This document shows positions 1 to 10,368 of a DNA stretch of 64,000 nt, in pieces. Source of the stretch: Siphonodentalium dalli (lineage: Eukaryota > Mollusca > Scaphopoda > Gadilida > Siphonodentaliidae); the NCBI GenBank assembly GCA_032622095.1, contig CP136068.1, positions 16,473,729-16,537,728 of the forward strand. Direction: 5' to 3'. Numbering within the stretch: position 1 is the first letter of the stretch; every line of letters begins with the position of its first letter. The position numbers were made by a program, and so were the translations under genes. A model generated the notes under the pieces. The model was not told the DNA's origin. It searched no databases and was given only the letters and a program-made list of their open reading frames with translations.

Positions 1-544
1 TCAAGGTTGGTCAGGTGGGGGTGTACGTATGGTTCAATGGTTGTCAGGTGGGGTGTACATATGTTTCAAGGGTTGTCAGGTGGGGTGTACAGATGGTTCA
101 AGGGTGGTCAGGTGGGGTGTACACATGGTTCAAGGGTGGTCAGGTGGGGTGTACATATTGTTCAAGGGTGGTCAGGTGGGGTGTACAGGTGGTTCAAGGG
201 TGGTCAGGTATGGTGTACATGTGGTTCAAGGGTGGTCAGTTGGGGTGTACAGATGGTTCAAGAGTGTTTAGGTGGGGTGTACAAGTGGTTCAAGGGTGGT
301 CAGGTGGGGTGTACATGTGGTTCAATGGTGGTCAGGTGGAGTGTACATGTGGTTCAAGGGTGGTCAGGTGGGGTGTACAGATGGTTCGAGGGTGGTCAGG
401 TGGGGTGTACAGGTGTTTCAAGACTGGTCAGGTGGGGTTTACAGGTGGTTCAAGGGTGGTCAGGTGGGGTGTACAGGTGGTTCATGGGTGGTCAGGTGGC
501 GTGTACATATGGTTCAAAGGTGGTCAGGTGGGGTGTACAGTTAG
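1..544. repeat. 32-bp minisatellite, about 17 copies
   Basis: Head-to-tail copies of a G/T-rich unit containing GTCAGGTGGGGTGTACA followed by GGTTCAAGGGTG. The GTCAGG word recurs at 75, 107 and 139, giving a 32-bp period. The array runs off the left edge of the window. All three plus frames stay open because the unit has no stop codon, and 32 is not a multiple of 3, so each frame cycles every 96 nt. I treat these reading frames as non-coding. Confidence 0.95.
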
Positions 545-688
545 AATACACGCATAGTGGCCGAGAGTACCAAATTTTCACCACAAGTGGAATTGTGGTT
601 TTAACCACGAGCCCTTTGGCGAGTGGTTAAAACCACAATACCACGAGTTGTGAAAATGTTGTACTCTCGGGTACTATGCGTGTATTTT
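542..688. repeat. foldback palindrome (hairpin MITE-like), about 147 bp
   Basis: Two arms of about 65 bp pair with each other. The left arm begins ATACACGCATAGT and contains GAGAGTAC and GTGGTTTTAACCAC. The right arm ends with GTACTCTCGGGTACTATGCG and TGTAT. A short centre near 612-622 separates them. It starts directly at the end of the minisatellite. Its architecture matches the foldback elements at 52169-52306 and 55148-55305, but the sequence is unrelated. Confidence 0.85.
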
Positions 689-1791
689 ATTTATGCCATA
701 ATTATTATTTTTGTAATTGTGTTCGCGAATTCAACTACCCCGCTATTTACGTTGAATGGGTATCCTCACCCATGCAGAGACACAAACGGGACGCTATAAG
801 GAATGTGCGTCACGCGTAGTGATGCTTACATTAACGTCATGACGTCATCCCATTTCTGAGCGATCAGTCACTTGGAATTATCATTCATATGTTTCCCAGT
901 TAATATAGCACTAACAAGCTACATTTGATTGAAATTCATGCAATTTTCCTCATATCTAATTGATATCATGACAACTTCCAATTTCATGTGACATATGAAC
1001 TATTTTGTTAACTCCGATGTAGTTCTACTATGGGTATACACGTTTAACACATGAAATTACGTTTGAAAATTTACACCCACTGTATACCCACAGTAGGGTG
1101 CAAAGATCAAATTTACAAAATAGGTGTTATATACACAATAGAACAGGCAATTGTGGTATAAAGATTGTTTTCATTATCGAAGGTTACACCTTAGTTGAGG
1201 CGATGGTTGTCTTGCTCATTTGCATAGCTGCGCAAAGGATGCCACATACAGCGAGATTATCAGTTTCAGAACAACATGACACCTCATCTACGAAAGAATA
1301 AATATGTCTAATGTTTTGGCATTTGGTAAACCATATATTGGTATGAGATTGTGTACAATGTGTGTCGTGTGGTAGCTAGTGGTAGCTAGTCACACCGAAA
1401 GTAAGGAATATGTTGATACCCTTAAAGTTAGGTTTTACACAATGTCTGTCACATTAATACATGTAACTACATATATGGAATATAAGTCGCTCAACACTAA
1501 AACATTGGCATTTCTGTCAGAGTGTGATTTAAAAAATGCAATTGCATTGCAGTATATTGTGCCAGTTATTCATGTGAGTAATGCGTTATGATTAACACTT
1601 TTTGAAGCTGGAAATAGGATCTTTTATTTCCTTTGCGAGTTTTACTCGTTATGGTGTCACGGATGTGGTATTCTCTTATTACCTTTGGAGGTATATTTGA
1701 AGCAGGGTCCCATGTAGTTTTGTGGATTTATTTTACATTTGACGCAATTTTGACTATGTGGACAGTCTTGACACCTGTTAGTCGTTCAATC
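689..1791. other. no gene recognised
   Basis: AT-rich sequence with only short, unconvincing open frames. I see no splice-flanked exon or repeat unit. It may hold the 3' end or LTR of the gypsy element that follows, but I could not find a matching direct repeat on the other side of that element. Confidence 0.5.
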
Positions 1792-2367
1792 TCACATTTC
1801 ATCGAAACGTTGAGCTGCGCCGTCATCTGGTATGATCGGCGGAGAAGAATTTGGTTGCTCGCAGTCAGCAGTCATGTTGTCATAAATATTGTCATTAACT
1901 TCTTGATCACTTTCCATGGGTCGATACTGTCGTAATGGATCGTTGTACAGTTTCAAACAGTTGGCGTGAACGTTCAAGTAGTTGTAACCCATTGTAAACT
2001 GTATGTGTCGTTTGGCCCCATTTCCGATATATGAAATGCGCCTGTTCATTTCTTGTATAATATTCTGGGGAGTCATTTCGGTTCTCCGAGATTGTGTCAG
2101 TTATTTTAAGATCAGATATTATAACCGATAGATGTTCTTTGTCAGCATGGCATATTTGGGAGTTATATCTGTTTCAATGGGTAATGTCATTTCGTCTCCA
2201 AGAATCATACGATATGGCGAAAACCCTGTTGTGGAAGATTGTGATTTACGTAGTCCCACCATTACACTTGGTAGTAGTTCCGGCCAGTTCGTTTGTTTCT
2301 GGTTGATGTATGTCCTCACATATTGTGCAGTTGGAGAATTGACCCTCTCACAAACATAATTAGACAT
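1792..2367 (-). pseudogene. integrase core C-terminus and tail
   Basis: The frame 2367-2119 reads QTNWPELLPSVMVGLRKS then TGFSPYRMILGDEM, a highly characteristic gypsy integrase segment after the catalytic core (the NWxELL and SPYxxxxG motifs). A second frame (2076-1792) carries the C-terminal tail with NRRISYIGNGAKRHIQF. The catalytic DDE residues upstream are not readable between 2590 and 2370. One frame break separates the two pieces. Confidence 0.78.
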
Positions 2368-2588
2368 CGAGTGGTATGCAGTGGTCTTGTGTTTGGTTAT
2401 CTGAAAAGTTCACATTAGGCGGACACAAGTTTTGAGCAGAAATTATGACGAGATATCTCATGGCACCATAGCGTGATAATTTCTATGTATAGCACTCGTG
2501 CTATTGTTGCAGGGTCCTGGCTTTTCGGTGAGCCAATTCAGGCCAGCGGGTTCTGGAATCTCAAAACAGTAGCGCATACCTGTATCAT

Positions 2589-2891
2589 TCAGGTATAGTG
2601 GGAGGAATTAATATGTCCATGTGCAATCGCTCGGATCTCTTTGATACCGGAATGGGGTGTAACGGATACATTTTTGGCCAGTAGATTTCGTTGTTTTAAT
2701 GCCAAATAACACTTGTTAAAACCTAGGTAAGATCCCCCGCGATGATATCGTATAATGCGTGCAGCACATCTAGGTAAGATCCCCCAGCGATGATATCGTA
2801 TAATGCGTGCAGCACATCTAGGTAAGATCCCCCCCGCGATGATATCGTATAATGCGTGCAGCACATCTGGTCGCAGGGATTTTGGTAGCAC
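2589..2891 (-). pseudogene. integrase zinc-binding region disrupted by a tandem triplication
   Basis: The frame begins LPKSLRPDVLHALYDIIAGG, matching the start of the integrase HHCC region, then repeats DII/IRYHR-like peptides before resuming with FNKCYLALKQRNLL. The repeated peptides come from the three 48-49 bp DNA repeats at 2722-2867. The expansion separates residues that would bind zinc. Confidence 0.65.
2722..2867. repeat. three tandem copies of a 48-49 bp unit
   Basis: Copies begin at about 2722, 2769 and 2818, each starting CTAGGTAAGATCCCCC and ending GCGTGCAGCACAT. They differ mainly in the length of the C run (C5 to C7), which shifts the frame between copies. They lie inside the gypsy integrase. 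Confidence 0.9.
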
Positions 2892-3314
2892 TAATTATTT
2901 GATGATCCGGTCAGATAATGATATCTTCTTTGTGCGCCTACAGTAAAAATTATACATTATTCCGTCCAGAATTGCACATTGTTGATAATCGGCTACTATG
3001 GAGTTATCTTCCATCGTGACAGTTTGCGATGAAGAATATAATCTGATAGAAGCTTTAAAACTTCGGACTGCTGTTGGAGATTAGCTATCTCAGCATGGGT
3101 GTTATTGGGTAATACAGGTATGATTGGTATGTCCGTGTTATCTAATACCGTTCCCACAGACAACATCTGTTGAAATTGCTTTCAGAAAATTCGCTGAGTT
3201 AGCATCATCTGCGATCTGTCAAATTCTATTACAGTCCATGGGGTTTCTTTTTGGCGAATTGATCTAATTTGTGAAGTGCTATTTACTTTCGGTTGAGGAG
3301 ATAACAGTGATTCT

Positions 3315-3566
3315 TCAGATTTGTTGTGGATTATCTTTGTATAATGCCGAATAGTGGATGCGGGATAAGGAGTTAGCATTTTGGTTTAATTTGCCAGCTG
3401 TGTATTCAATATCAAAGTTGTATATTTGTAATGTCAGCTCCCATCGAGCCAATCTTCCAGTGAGATCGTTTGCAGATTTTATGCCGTAGACAAGGCTCAA
3501 TGCTTCTCGGTCCGAGATTCCAAAATTAATTTCATTTGGTCGGAGCGCCCGTCCACCATAACACAT
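3315..3566 (-). pseudogene. RNase H remnant with internal deletion
   Basis: The frame opens with YGGRALRPNEINFGISDREAL and ends with IEYTAGKLNQNANSLSRI, the flanks of the Ty3/gypsy RNase H. Between GIK and LTGRLARW the segment expected to carry the TDH motif is missing without loss of frame, a deletion of roughly 25-30 residues judged from the usual family spacing. The enzyme cannot be active without that block. Confidence 0.75.
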
Positions 3567-3590
3567 TACTCGAAAGTATCCTTGTGAACT

Positions 3591-4203
3591 CTACTGGCAG
3601 AGAATAATGCCAATGACATATCCGATCGCATCAACTGTCAACTTGAATTGTTTAGTTGTATCTGGAAACGCCAATACTGGAGTGGTTGTGAGATAATGTT
3701 TGATTGCATTAAAAGCATCTTCGGCCTTTTCATTCCAAATGAAAGTGGTATTATTTTTAGAAGACTGTTTAGTGGATATGTATTGTGTGAATAACATTCA
3801 ATGAACCGTTGATACAATAGGGCTTCTCCGAGAAATGATTTGATTTCTTTGGCATTATTTGGACGCGGGAAATTTTGCACAATCGTCACTTTCCGATCAT
3901 TTGGAGAAATTCCATGTTTTTAGAGGGTATGTCCTGGATAGTCAACAGTTTTCTTTTGGATCAGGGCAATGTCATTTGGATGGTCGAAAACCTCTTGTAG
4001 AGCTCCCACATGAGAAGTAAATGAGCTGTTGAAAAGAATGATTTCTCGAAGTGAACAATAAATGTTTTCAAATTGAGTCCACGGAGAATGTGAGTTATTA
4101 TCATCTGAAATTGGATGCTTCCATTCCTGAGACCATAGCTAATCCTTTTGAATCGTGATGAAAGCTGTCTTTTCTTTGATCCGTCATCTAAAATGCATTG
4201 CAT
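3591..4203 (-). pseudogene. reverse transcriptase palm/thumb remnant
   Basis: The first frame (4203-3961) carries ISYGLRNGSIQFQ, the decayed RT motif normally reading as [FY]GL.NAP..FQ, then HILRGLN. The catalytic YxDD is not present. The next frame (3889-3638) carries FPRPNNAKEIKSFLG, the RT thumb signature, and the third (3797-3591) carries WNEKAEDAFNAIKHYL and VLAFPDTTKQF, the start of the RNase H region. At least two frameshifts separate these pieces. Confidence 0.78.
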
Positions 4204-4403
4204 GACACCTTGTCCAGCGTGCTAAATGTGGTTGGTTGAGATTCACCTATTACGTTAAAAACTTCGTGAAGATTTGGAATTGGAAAATTCAGTGGTTTGA
4301 TCACCACATTGACCCGGCGATAGTCGATCACTAATCCACGGACTGGTTGAGGGTTCAATTAAATCAGCATTTTGGAAATCTGCCAATTGTCTTTCAATTT
4401 CCT

Positions 4404-5246
4404 CTATAGCTTTGGGGGTAGTGCGATCAAAGCATTGACATGACGGGATATCATCGCCAGTGTCAATTTTAAATGGAGATATGTCGCATTTCCCGAGTTC
4501 ACTCTCAAGTCTTTTGCGAAGTCATGCCGATTTCTGACCAGCATGGCCGCAAGTTGAAATTTTTGAGATGGTGTTAACGTTGTGTTGTTATCAAGATCGA
4601 TGCCTAAGTCGTAAATTAGTTCCTGGTCAGTCAAATCAGTAGGTATTGCAGTCGTTATAAGTGTAGAGTTAATTGTATTGACATATGCCATTTTTCTTGT
4701 AATTCTTTTTAGGAATTTGTACAGGGTTTGGTGTTGGATTTAAAACTCGACAGACACTATTACCTCTAACAGAATGAACTAAAACCCTTGCACAAGCAAT
4801 ATAGTGCATGGAAACTGAATTGTTAAGTGGCTCAAGCATAACGGTTGATCCGTCCTTAATTTTAGATAAACGAACCAATATTAAAGACATATTATGTACT
4901 TGTTCGGGTGCGTGAAACTGATAAGTTAGTATTGAGGCGCTATGGCAAATGGAGGGATGTAACATTCTACTAACATCGCCACAATTTTGAATCAAATCGA
5001 CCGTACCACTCCATAGAAAACATCGTCAGAATTACGCTCAATTGTTAATATTTACTACTCGATTCGGGACGCATCTATCGGCGATAAACTAACGAAAACG
5101 ATTTCGCCATCGAGAGTCACTGCATTTAATTCGTATATAATATTGACGGTGTGTGTTGTCAATTTGGATATACTATTAGTAAAAAGTACTACTTTGAACA
5201 AGATTATTCTCCATTTGTATTTGATAACCATACCGGAGTGTTTCAC
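4404..5246 (-). pseudogene. gypsy protease-RT linker and RT N-terminus
   Basis: Three overlapping minus-strand frames (5246-5055, 4995-4669, 4691-4404) cover the segment between protease and RT palm. The last contains LTPSQKFQLAAMLVRNRHDFA, matching the region just before the RT fingers where Ty3/gypsy elements carry a leucine-rich helix and a DxFA-type motif. Frames change at about 5050 and 4690, so this is broken. The stretch 4879-5255 reappears at 48340-48694. Confidence 0.65.
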
Positions 5247-5383
5247 ATCACTTTAAGGTCTCAGCGTACGGTGGTATCACATAAGCATAATTGCATCGGT
5301 CGAACCCAACGCTTTCCTGAGCCATTAACTTTACCGAAGCTTCGCCAATATGGAATTTACGTTCGCCGATATCCACTGAGCAA

Positions 5384-5716
5384 TTATGGTCTCGTAAAGA
5401 AGTTTAAACCCAACATTACAGGATAGTGTATTATGGTAGACACATGGAACTTACAGCTGTAAATTTTATTAGCTATTTTGACGGGCAGATGTATTTGTCC
5501 AAGAATATTATGTGTTTCACCACCGATACCTAATATTGATTTTGGAGATGAGGGCAATACTGTGCAGTTTGATAGCTTATTTAGATGAGACTTTGATAAG
5601 CAAGACACATTAGCACCAGTGTCGACCAAGCATTTAGAATATACATTATTTATGGATGTTTTAATAAAATTATGAACCATTGAAATGATTGTGTTTAGAT
5701 GTGTGTTGCCAGTCAT
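5384..5716 (-). pseudogene. retropepsin-like aspartic protease of the gypsy element
   Basis: The frame contains the active-site motif VDTGANVSCLS near residues 31-41, a glycine-rich flap region (LGIGGETHN) and the terminal hydrophobic motif VMLGLNF, as in clan AA retroelement proteases that process Gag-Pol. The 110-residue segment is uninterrupted and is the best-preserved part of the element. It lies between the zinc knuckle and the RT, as expected. Without the rest of the polyprotein it is a relic. Confidence 0.8.
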
Positions 5717-5779
5717 GATTTATTTTGTTGTAGTTTGCTATTTTGACGTGCTCTGCAATCTTAAAAAATGTGGCCCTTT

Positions 5780-5977
5780 TTAAAACAAAAACCCACAAGT
5801 ATAGTTTAATACCCGACAATTTCTGCGTTCATGTTTGCCGCCACAGCCTGCGCATGGACGTAGTGTATGTATATTGTAATTAGTCTGAGGGTTTGTGCAA
5901 TGTTGTTTGTTATTATATTGTGATGATTTTTGAAGTTGGGGGAAATGCAGCTGCGAGAAAGTATCTGGAATAAACAA
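5780..5977 (-). pseudogene. Gag-like zinc-knuckle fragment
   Basis: The C-terminal part of a Gag-like protein: the readable segment ends with CAGCGGKHERRNC, a CxxCxxxHxxxxC knuckle. A second knuckle seems to begin just after it (TCGF), but the frame breaks within a run of T/A residues near 5783-5790 and meets a stop. Upstream residues are Asn/Gln-rich and not diagnostic. Zinc knuckles of this kind bind nucleic acid in retroelement Gag proteins. Confidence 0.7.
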
Positions 5978-6196
5978 AGCGAACTATACTGGGACCAAAA
6001 ACAAGAAAAAGACTGATTATAACGAACTTTGGAGGACTCATTATGCGAATATGCAGCGGGCGACATTGCTCGCTATGGCATATTAATTATGACAACCAAT
6101 TGTCACCAAACACCACCATATATAATTTTCACACCTACTATGCCATCGCTACTGTGATACGTGTGTCCGCAGCCAATATGCAGAATACACAGCATC

Positions 6197-6386
6197 CCAT
6201 GATTTCTAACTATTTTCTGATTAGTCTGTCAAGTTCTCAACCATCAAATTATCTAGTACTAGCTTTGTGTGACGGTCCGGTGGGGTGCAGTCGGGTGCGG
6301 TCGGGTTTTAGTAGGACCGCCCATGATTTCTAACTATTTTCTGATTAGTCTGTCAAGTTATCAACCATCAAATTATATAGTAATGA
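6197..6386. repeat. direct duplication, spacing about 125 bp
   Basis: A ~63-bp segment starting CATGATTTCTAACTATTTTC occurs at 6197 and again at 6322 with a few substitutions. The spacer holds a short GC-rich GGTGGGGTGCAGTCGGGTGC stretch. This looks like a local tandem duplication. Confidence 0.85.
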
Positions 6387-6389
6387 CAG

Positions 6390-9300
6390 GGTTACCCGGC
6401 GGTGCACAGGCTAAATTGACGTGAAACCCTCTTACGTGACATTTGGTAGGAATAGATAATACTCTTGTCCTCAAACTGTGTACTCTCATAAAGTGTATAT
6501 CCAAATGGCATCACACAATTTAATTATTATATGCATGGATTATAAGGTTTGTGGCTCACCTTGTCTGAGTTACTGTCATTTTGTTTATCACGATTAATTC
6601 GTCCCACCAATAAAGAAGTATCTATTTATTTATTTACAACTGCACTTACTTCAGATATTACCATTATTATTTTTGTTTAAAACGTACAAACGACGTGTTA
6701 GAAATCGACTGTTGTTTTTATTAAATATTTGTTATTGGGATCAAAACATGAACACCATAAACACATTACTTCGCAAAAATAAAAGACGACAAATTGGGTT
6801 TTACACCGAGATGTATAACTCAATCGAGTGGGTTAGAGTAACATTTTGAGGACACCTGTTTATCATATCTCCACAAATATACAGGTGATTTAAAGACATG
6901 TCCCGGTGCTCATATGTTCATTGTGCAATAATTGATAATTATTCTCAGTTTAAAAGAAATGTTGTTATATATATAGGCTATACACAAGTGCCCGACAGAT
7001 CAATATTTTTAGTTGTTTATGTTAGGATAGGAAAGAAATCCTCTGCATCGTGTAGATGTACCCTTGTTATGTGTCAGTATTGGAGGATATGAAAAGCCAT
7101 GTGCTACTGATTGTATTTTCTTTTATCTCGGAAGAAACTATTTTTGATTGCACACTTTGACTACTATGACTAATATTTATGTTTCACAAACATTGTTGCA
7201 TCCGGGTAAGGGTGAAAATCCACACAACAGCTCCCTCCATCTCTCCGCTATTACCCGAAGCAAATATCACTAATAATGGTCTGTGTGACGATCTGCCTTT
7301 CTGTCTTTGTCAAAGTCTGCATATGTCACATCCTTCAAAAGGCGACACGTTCTTATGCACTATGCCTTGCAAGGATTGATTTTTCTACAAATAATATATT
7401 CCTTATTGATTTGTTAATTACAGAATGAAGCAAAATGTAGTCGCGATTGCTCGACTGTAACTTAAAATAACAAAAGAACAAAACAATATTTGTCACGTTA
7501 ATGTCGATGTTACATATACTAGAGATAGGGATATCAAAGGCAAGCGTTTTTATATTTTGGTCATATTTGGATTTTTCCAAACGTATGTCCAAAATGGTTA
7601 TGCCACACACGAATACAATTCAATAATCAAACTACCATTTCTCTTCAACAATTTTAGACTCGTTTTCAACATGTTACGTAAGTAAAAATCGTAGATGCAA
7701 ATAACGTGTGCATAGAAAGTCCAACAATCGAAATATTGTAGTTGTTGTTGAACTCAGATACGTCATTCCTCTGTCTGATATTTGAACATGGTGCCGATGT
7801 GCGCATGCGCATAATCCAAGTATGTGGGTCAACACAGGATATGATTACAGCATAAACTCCAAAATATCTTTCAGATCGCCCACTGGTTAAACACATCGTG
7901 GTTGGTGTTGTGATACACTCAAAACATGGTAAAACAACGAAATTGGTGTTATCGTCAACAGCGATGCTTCCACGCGCAGGGAACCTATGGGTCATGGGTC
8001 TCCTGTTCCCACAGGCTATTTGTCGCATATCAAGCGGGTGGGGATAAGAAAATTATTAAACATCAGTACACATATAAATAAAATCCCAGCTCCGACATCA
8101 GACCATTCCCGAGTTACAATAAATTGAAAGCTCTTCTGTGTTGGATGTGAGAAACAGACATTAGTTGACAGCATTAGTTGTCATTAGCATATGTGAAAAT
8201 AATAGCTGAAAAACGCTCATTCTCTGAATGTATACATTACGAGGGGCCCACGAAAAAACACTTTACAGCGATTTATGGATTTGGACTTATTTTTGTGTGT
8301 GTGCACAATCGAGGACATTAATTCCCTGTTTGTCTTGAAAATAATCATGTGGTCAGTGGAGGCACATGTAGCCTATGTGTTCCATTATATACACAAATCT
8401 TTAATATTCATCTACAGTATTCGCATAAATTGTCATGGGTTATAAATAATGAGTTTTTCTCGCAAATTATATACTAAAACTGGCATTAGAAAAATACTTT
8501 ATACCTTGAAACATACAGTTCTCTTGAGAATCTGTTTACTCACTGACATTTCAACGAGCAAAACATATATATGCATTGTCGGCACTCGATTCGAATATTT
8601 GTAACCAAATTCTAAGTTACGTTTAAATCGATCGAAACAGGAAAAAAACACATAAAGACAACAAACAATTCCGAAAACAGGGAGACTTGACTTGACACTA
8701 CTCGGTTGAATCTATGAACAACAATCATGATGCGGCACCAGTGACGTGGCGAAAGGGAAGTGGTGTCTCATGCACCCCCAACTTTGGTAATTTTTTTCAA
8801 TAGTTGGAAATATCATGCCTGACACAATATTTGTTGGAAATTTCATACCAACACTATGTTGAAATTGGTCTTGTAGTTTAAAGCTCGTGGGGTTGGTCTG
8901 GTTCAAAAGAGAGGAGTGGCTGCAATTGGAAATTCCATTGTGGACCCCAGCAACGTAGACCCTATAGGCACGTCCCTGTTCGGTATATACTAAATAGTTT
9001 TGGACTGCTGATAGTCCATTATTCATTTGTTTGTCTGGCCTAAACTGACGCGACACATAGTGAATGATGAGCTCGCTTTCGCTACAAGTAATCACTTTGT
9101 GATCACAGTAATCCGCTTCAAGACTTCACACAGTTATGTACACAGATCTGCAACAATGTAAACGTCTCCTAAGGGGCGGAAATCACACATCGCGTCAATC
9201 ACAGTTTATTTTGCCTGTAACAATGACTACCGGGCATAGAATGACAGTAATCCATTTCCCATACCCTAACTGATTTTGTATAATATTATGGCATTGTATT

Positions 9301-10140
9301 GTATTCTCTGTGTAATGTTATACGTCAGTCATCATACGTTTCTTTATCCAAGCATACCGTGATAAATGATTCGGGTGCAATGAAAGACAAAAAAATGAAC
9401 GGCATTGAATTAATTGGATTTAGATAGGAGTATCTCTACACATGTCAGATGGGTCTACGTTATGCTCTTAATTACATCCCATTTACTAGTATTATATGTT
9501 TCGTGTCACATGCATATATGCAATGCGGCGTTGACAGAAATGAACCACTACTTTCCGGTGAGAAAACAAGATAATTAACAGCGCGCTCTAGTGGCCGACT
9601 AGAAGGGAGGTAATAACACTAATTTATTGTAACGCGGGAATGGTATATTTGTTCGGGTGTTTGTGGAAATTTGTTTTGCACTAAAGAAGCTATTAATGTG
9701 TACAAAATTATCCGGTTATACTAATGACTATAGAATTGAACATTTCCACAACCGATTAACGTAGAGTTGTCGTGTTACAACATGCGACAAGTGAAACGCT
9801 ATACACCTACATGTACATCAAAACACATTGATAGATTCCATAAAATTATAAAACGTTCCGTTTCGGGTTTGAACACATTCTATAATATGAAACGCCCATC
9901 GCCTTTGCAATGTAGACGACAACCGTGTGACGGGTGGATATTCAAGTTCACGAAGTGTATCGGTAATCTTCAATTAGTGTGGCTAATTCAATATTTTTGC
10001 CAGGTGAAAGAAAATATATCATGCACGGAATGAATAGCTGTTCGTCAAGTAATAGCCTCGTGCACATGCGTATGGAAACGTCCAAGTAGTAGTTTATGCA
10101 ATGCTATTCGTATCCAATCGCATATGTTTTTAGACCCGAA
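6390..10140. other. no supported gene; possible coding relic at 8028-7666 (minus)
   Basis: The stretch is mainly AT-rich unique sequence. A minus-strand frame at 8028-7666 (120 codons) contains cysteine-rich text such as VVLPCFECITTPTTMC and AVIISCVDPHTW that looks more protein-like than chance, but no family is recognised and no good splice sites flank it. A second minus frame at 9095-8712 has no recognisable motif. No RNA gene was seen. Confidence 0.4.
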
Positions 10141-10307
10141 ACAAAACAAGACCAGTTTTAAGAGTTTATACATACACAGATCTCTGTCGGCCGTTCTTCT
10201 CTTCATTGACTTTCAAAATTGCGACTTACATCCAAATCCAGAAGCCGATGTACGCAGAGACTGTGATTAAGAAGCGAAACATTTTCTCTTGATTGGATAT
10301 AAAAATA

Positions 10308-10368
10308 ATGGATTCCAAATATGTGTTTTATGTGTTTTTATCAGTGTTATTTGGCAGTACGTGCACAG
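10308..10368 (+). CDS. exon 1: signal peptide
   Basis: ATG at 10308 opens MDSKYVFYVFLSVLFGSTCT, a short N-terminal stretch with a hydrophobic core and small residues near a likely cleavage site. The exon ends ACAG before a consensus GTGAGT donor (10369-10374), phase 1, which fits the phase-1 acceptor of the Ig exon at 39814. No TATA box is obvious in the ~150 bp upstream. Distance to the next exon is the main doubt; a nearer alternative first exon was sought on the plus strand and not found. Confidence 0.55.

Larger units (their letters stand above)
1792..5977 (-). mobile_element. degenerate Ty3/gypsy LTR retrotransposon (Gag-PR-RT-RH-IN)
   Basis: Read on the minus strand, fragments appear in canonical Ty3/gypsy order: Gag zinc knuckle, retropepsin with DTGA, the RT N-terminal segment, RT palm/thumb, RNase H, integrase zinc-binding region, and integrase core and tail. 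Stops and frameshifts separate almost every domain, the RT YxDD box is not readable, and RNase H has lost an internal block, so the element cannot be functional as it stands. LTRs, primer-binding site and target duplication were not recognised. A diverged copy of its protease-RT linker occurs at 48340-48694. Confidence 0.88.

Noticed and set aside
7-630. Long overlapping plus-strand reading frames across the first 600 bp
   Set aside because: They translate the 32-bp minisatellite in each frame; the peptides are pure repeats with no initiation or splice context.
7666-8028. 120-codon minus-strand frame with several cysteines
   Set aside because: It looks protein-like but has no recognised domain, no clear splice sites and no supporting neighbours; noted only as a possible relic.
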